Below, one piece after another: positions 6,069 through 8,381 of a DNA stretch of 8,381 nt (within the stretch, counting starts at the first letter, position 1; each line of letters opens with the position of its first letter). Under the pieces are notes generated by a model, which made no database searches, was not told the origin of the DNA, and saw nothing but the letters and a program-made list of their open reading frames with translations. The stretch comes from CAZDOD01 sp964506935 (GTDB taxonomy: Bacteria; Desulfobacterota; Zymogenia; Zymogenales; Zymogenaceae), in assembly GCA_964506935.1 (NCBI GenBank), contig CAZDOD010000124.1:1-8381 (forward strand). Reading direction: 5' to 3'. The translations under genes were made by a program, and so were the position numbers.

Positions 6069-6295
6069 AAGGAGATATCAATAGGTTAGTGGGAAAAGAG
6101 GTGGAGGTATTGGTCCACGGGATTATCTATCGGGGAAAACTCGTCGAATTGGGGGAGGAGGAGCTGTTTTTAAAGGGCGATACGGGGTGGATAACGATCA
6201 TGACCTCTGATGTAAGCGAAATTAGGGAACCGGATACATCAGATAAAAGTCAAAGAAAATTTATCGATAAGGACTTTTTTACGAGGGAGTATTAA
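6065..6295 (+). CDS. Small LSm/SH3-like beta-barrel protein
   Basis: This 76-residue protein starts inside the previous gene's stop (ATGA at 6065-6068), a classic coupled overlap. Residues 8-53 (LVGKEVEVLVHG, YRGKLVELGEEELFLKG, WITIMTSDVSEI) follow the Sm-fold layout: a V-x-V strand, G-x-x-Y-x-G-x-L, an L-x-L-x strand with a turn, and a final V-x-x-I strand. The last about 22 residues are polar and probably a tail. No Hfq-specific motif was seen, so RNA binding is only a possibility. GGTGA lies upstream in the end of the DUF1285-like gene. The next gene begins three bases after its stop. Confidence 0.7.
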   Translation: MKGDINRLVGKEVEVLVHGIIYRGKLVELGEEELFLKGDTGWITIMTSDVSEIREPDTSDKSQRKFIDKDFFTREY

Positions 6296-6298
6296 GAT

Positions 6299-7561
6299 AT
6301 GGGGATGACGGCAAATATGACGGCTTTTCTCTTTCCTTTCATAGCGTCTTCGATATGTCTGATGTTTTCTGTTCTCTTTACGATAACAAATTGCATATTC
6401 AGAGGAGAGAAGGCGTTTTTCGGATTTTCCCTTATCTCTTTTGTAGTGGCGCTAAATCAATTTGCTGTGGGTATGCAGACATTCGTTTTTCCCTTCGACT
6501 TTTCCGCTTCCTTTTTGTGGCTCAAGATCCAGTATGTAGCAATGGCAGTTTTGATATTCAGCTCGGTCTATTTCGTGTATCTCCTTTTGGAGAGGAAAAT
6601 AAAAGCACCTATGATCTACGCATCTTTACTTGTTTCTCTACTTTTCATCCCTTTGGTCTTTTCCCCCTTCTTCGGAGAGGCTGGTATAGATTCCGGGGGC
6701 GGCTTTATCTTCAATCCGAAGATCGTGCCGTTCGCCATCGCGGCAATCTTGATCGCTGTCACTATCTATTGTCTGGTTATTCTCATTCTTCCCTATTTTT
6801 TGGGAGATAGGGGCAAGAAGGTGATGGTATATTTTTTGTATGCCGTCGGCGGTTTGGTCCTTCTAACATTCGGCATACTCGAAATATTTATGGATTGGGG
6901 ACTGTTCCCTGATGTTACCTTCAGGTTGTCTTCGATAGGTGCGGTCTTTTGGGTATTGGCGGGCGCCACGGTGGTCCTGATCTACTTCTACGAAGCCAGG
7001 ATGTCTCTAAGTAAGGTGATGATACGTCTCTCCGAGACGAAAAAGGAACTCGATAGAAAAGGCAAGATGGCAATCAACGATGGGCTGACCGGCCTCTATA
7101 ACCGCGGATTTTTTGACGAAAGCCTGAATGCAGAAGTACAGGATTCCATAAAGAAAAACAAGTCTCTTACTTTATTGATGATGGACATTGATGGTTTCAA
7201 GGTGGTAAACGATACTCTAGGACATCTCATGGGCGATTATGTCCTTTCCGAGATTGCCGCGGTTATAAAGAACAGCAGCCGTGCGAGCGATCTGCCAGCC
7301 CGTTACGGCGGGGAGGAGTTCGTCGTAATCCTCCCCAACACCAACGTATCTGAAGCCAGGATGGTGGCCGAGAGGATAAGGGAAAATATCGAGGGTATAG
7401 ACTTCGTCGTTGAGGGAAAGCCGAAAACATCGATAACAATCTCGGTGGGGATTGCTTCGCTCAAGGGATCGGACCTGACCAAAGATATCATCGAGAGGGC
7501 GGATAAGGCGCTCTATGCGGCCAAAAAGAGGGGCGGCAACAGGGTTTCGGTTTCGAAATAG
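6299..7561 (+). CDS. Seven-helix membrane diguanylate cyclase (GGDEF)
   Basis: This 420-residue inner-membrane protein makes c-di-GMP from two GTP. About seven hydrophobic segments occupy residues 9-31, 39-60, 72-97, 104-125, 143-168, 175-197 and 208-230, resembling the N-terminal 7TM sensor module found on histidine kinases and cyclases; its ligand is unknown. A short helical linker (232-256) leads to the GGDEF domain, 261-420. All key elements are intact: DGLTGLYNR (261-269), MDIDGFK with Asp296 and Asp298, NDTLGHLMGD, RYGGEEF with the GGEEF signature at 337-341, ITISVGIAS, and ADKALYAAKKRGGNRV. RASD (328-331) sits five residues before GGEEF and is a proper inhibitory I-site, so product feedback is expected. 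GGGAG nine bases upstream supports ATG 6299. No EAL or HD-GYP partner lies in the window. Confidence 0.93.
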   Translation: MGMTANMTAFLFPFIASSICLMFSVLFTITNCIFRGEKAFFGFSLISFVVALNQFAVGMQTFVFPFDFSASFLWLKIQYVAMAVLIFSSVYFVYLLLERKIKAPMIYASLLVSLLFIPLVFSPFFGEAGIDSGGGFIFNPKIVPFAIAAILIAVTIYCLVILILPYFLGDRGKKVMVYFLYAVGGLVLLTFGILEIFMDWGLFPDVTFRLSSIGAVFWVLAGATVVLIYFYEARMSLSKVMIRLSETKKELDRKGKMAINDGLTGLYNRGFFDESLNAEVQDSIKKNKSLTLLMMDIDGFKVVNDTLGHLMGDYVLSEIAAVIKNSSRASDLPARYGGEEFVVILPNTNVSEARMVAERIRENIEGIDFVVEGKPKTSITISVGIASLKGSDLTKDIIERADKALYAAKKRGGNRVSVSK

Positions 7562-7586
7562 TAAGGCGTTTGGATTAAGGAAACTT

Positions 7587-8153
7587 ATGAAGGTGTCCCT
7601 TCAGCATGGAGAAAAAGACTATCTCGCCCTTTTAATCGGCGAGGTGAAGCGGATTCTCAAAGATGAGGAGTCCCACGGATTCGGCCATGCCAAAAGGACG
7701 ATGGATCTTGCTTTGAGGATCTCAAGGGTGGAGGGGGGAGATATTGATGTGATCAGGGCCTCCGCCCTCCTTCACGATATCGGAAGGGAAAATATCTTTG
7801 GAGATCCTGGACACGGCAAAAGGGGGGCCGAGATTTCCCGAGAGATCCTCGAAAGACTTAAAGCCCCATGGGATATTGAAAAGATAGTATCGATTGTCGC
7901 CCGGCACGACGAATCGGCCGATGATGGCGAAAGCGAGCCGATCGAGCTTGTCATCGTCAGGGATGCCGATAAGCTCGATCTTTTGCGTGTGTCTCCCGAA
8001 TATCTCGATCTTGAGCGACTGGTGACCTTGGAATCCCTCCGTCTAGTCCCATACGCAATGAGCCTTCACGAATCCGATGAGGACGGATGGCGCTTTGAGG
8101 CCGATCGTGCAAAAAAAAGGGCTGAAGAGATATTGAGGGCGAGGAGTCTTTAG
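7587..8153 (+). CDS. HD-domain phosphohydrolase
   Basis: This 188-residue soluble protein carries a metal-dependent HD domain. Visible ligands are His34 (in SHGFGHAKR), His63-Asp64 in ALLHDIGRENIF, His107-Asp108 (ARHDES) and Asp126/128 in VRDADKLD, the usual H...HD...H...D set. There is no GYP motif, so it is not an HD-GYP c-di-GMP phosphodiesterase; the substrate is unknown and is most likely a nucleotide or phosphate ester. I chose ATG 7587 because AAGG lies six bases before it; an in-frame start at 7515 would overlap the cyclase gene by 47 bases and adds a basic extension of 24 residues. It begins 25 bases after the cyclase stop and is probably the last gene of the dtd cluster. Confidence 0.85.
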   Translation: MKVSLQHGEKDYLALLIGEVKRILKDEESHGFGHAKRTMDLALRISRVEGGDIDVIRASALLHDIGRENIFGDPGHGKRGAEISREILERLKAPWDIEKIVSIVARHDESADDGESEPIELVIVRDADKLDLLRVSPEYLDLERLVTLESLRLVPYAMSLHESDEDGWRFEADRAKKRAEEILRARSL

Positions 8154-8201
8154 GTTCTGGTGGTGTGAGAGATCAGGGGAAAAAAGCGGGATAGATGTCA
8201 A

Positions 8202-8229
8202 AAGGGGAGACTGCCCTTGATATATTTTT
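8202..8229 (+). terminator. Weak candidate terminator after the dtd cluster
   Basis: AAGGG (8202-8206) pairs with CCCTT (8214-8218) around a seven-base loop, followed six bases later by TTTTT (8225-8229). The stem is short and the T-run displaced, so efficiency is doubtful. Its position after the last gene of the cluster fits. Confidence 0.35.
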
Positions 8230-8244
8230 CGGTCTCTTTATTAA
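8217..8244 (+). promoter_or_regulatory. Possible promoter for the gene at the right edge
   Basis: TTGATA (8217-8222) and TATTAA (8239-8244) are 16 bases apart, with five and four matches of six to the sigma70 consensus. It partly overlaps the candidate terminator and lies about 40 bases upstream of ATG 8287. AT-rich DNA makes chance matches likely. Confidence 0.25.
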
Positions 8245-8286
8245 GAGATAAAAACTCCATTTTTTTAAATTTTTTTAGAGTTAAGC

Positions 8287-8381
8287 ATGGAAAATCAGGC
8301 CGACATTCATTTTACGATAGACTTTGAGGGGAAGTGGTATGGCATGGATGGAGAGGAGGTCAATGAGGCGAGCCTCTATTT
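8287..8381 (+). CDS. Start of a gene resembling the DUF1285-like protein (3' end outside window)
   Basis: Only 31 codons and two bases are visible from ATG 8287, starting MENQADIHFTIDFEGKW. The segment I-x-x-E-G-x-W-[FY]-x-x-D lines up without gaps with residues 13-23 of the DUF1285-like protein at 5583-6068, shifted by two residues. This suggests a paralogue, but the stretch is short. GAG at 8278-8280 is a weak ribosome site. The frame is open to the window edge. Confidence 0.55.
   Translation, partial: MENQADIHFTIDFEGKWYGMDGEEVNEASLY

Noticed and set aside
7587..8153. HD protein considered as an HD-GYP c-di-GMP phosphodiesterase because it follows a GGDEF gene
   Set aside because: The GYP motif and the longer HD-GYP layout are absent; only the plain HD metal ligands are present.

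Overview
The window reads as chromosomal DNA of moderate GC with AT-rich gaps between genes, from a Gram-negative bacterium. The signs are two lipoprotein-type precursors, a FadD-type acyl-CoA ligase, a DUF1285-like protein and a seven-helix GGDEF protein. The style resembles Desulfobacterota ('deltaproteobacteria') or a related anaerobic lineage. That placement is an inference from gene content only; there is no rRNA or other marker gene here.

Left part (1-1789, minus strand): two adjacent genes encode exported proteins built on one unfamiliar aromatic repeat. The upstream gene (1178-1789) is a lipoprotein with a PPC-like beta-sandwich and a single repeat. The downstream gene (1130 to beyond base 1) is a long exported protein with at least five repeats. 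It has no stop codon in the window and runs off the left edge. All complete repeats are exactly 55 residues with no gaps and end in W-x-I-W. A good sigma70-type promoter lies upstream at 1887-1915. This pair is the best candidate here for something undescribed.

Middle (2075-4161): a full-length FadD-like acyl-CoA ligase frame (2075-3736, minus) is interrupted by an in-frame TAA at codon 36. It also carries substitutions in two core motifs, which suggests a decaying gene, although a single-base sequencing error could explain the stop. A 425-base AT-rich gap follows. It holds a hairpin, a 12-bp tandem repeat, an inverted repeat that flanks a likely -10 box, and a start-less open frame.

Right part (4162-8381, plus strand): a YkgJ-like cysteine-cluster protein stands alone. 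After it comes a tight five-gene cluster: dtd (D-aminoacyl-tRNA deacylase), a DUF1285-like protein, a small LSm/SH3-like protein, a membrane diguanylate cyclase with an intact active site and I-site, and an HD-domain phosphohydrolase. Gaps are 4, -4, 3 and 25 bases, so they are probably co-transcribed. A weak terminator follows. At the right edge a new gene begins whose first 31 residues resemble the DUF1285-like protein upstream. No RNA genes, CRISPR arrays or mobile elements were seen.
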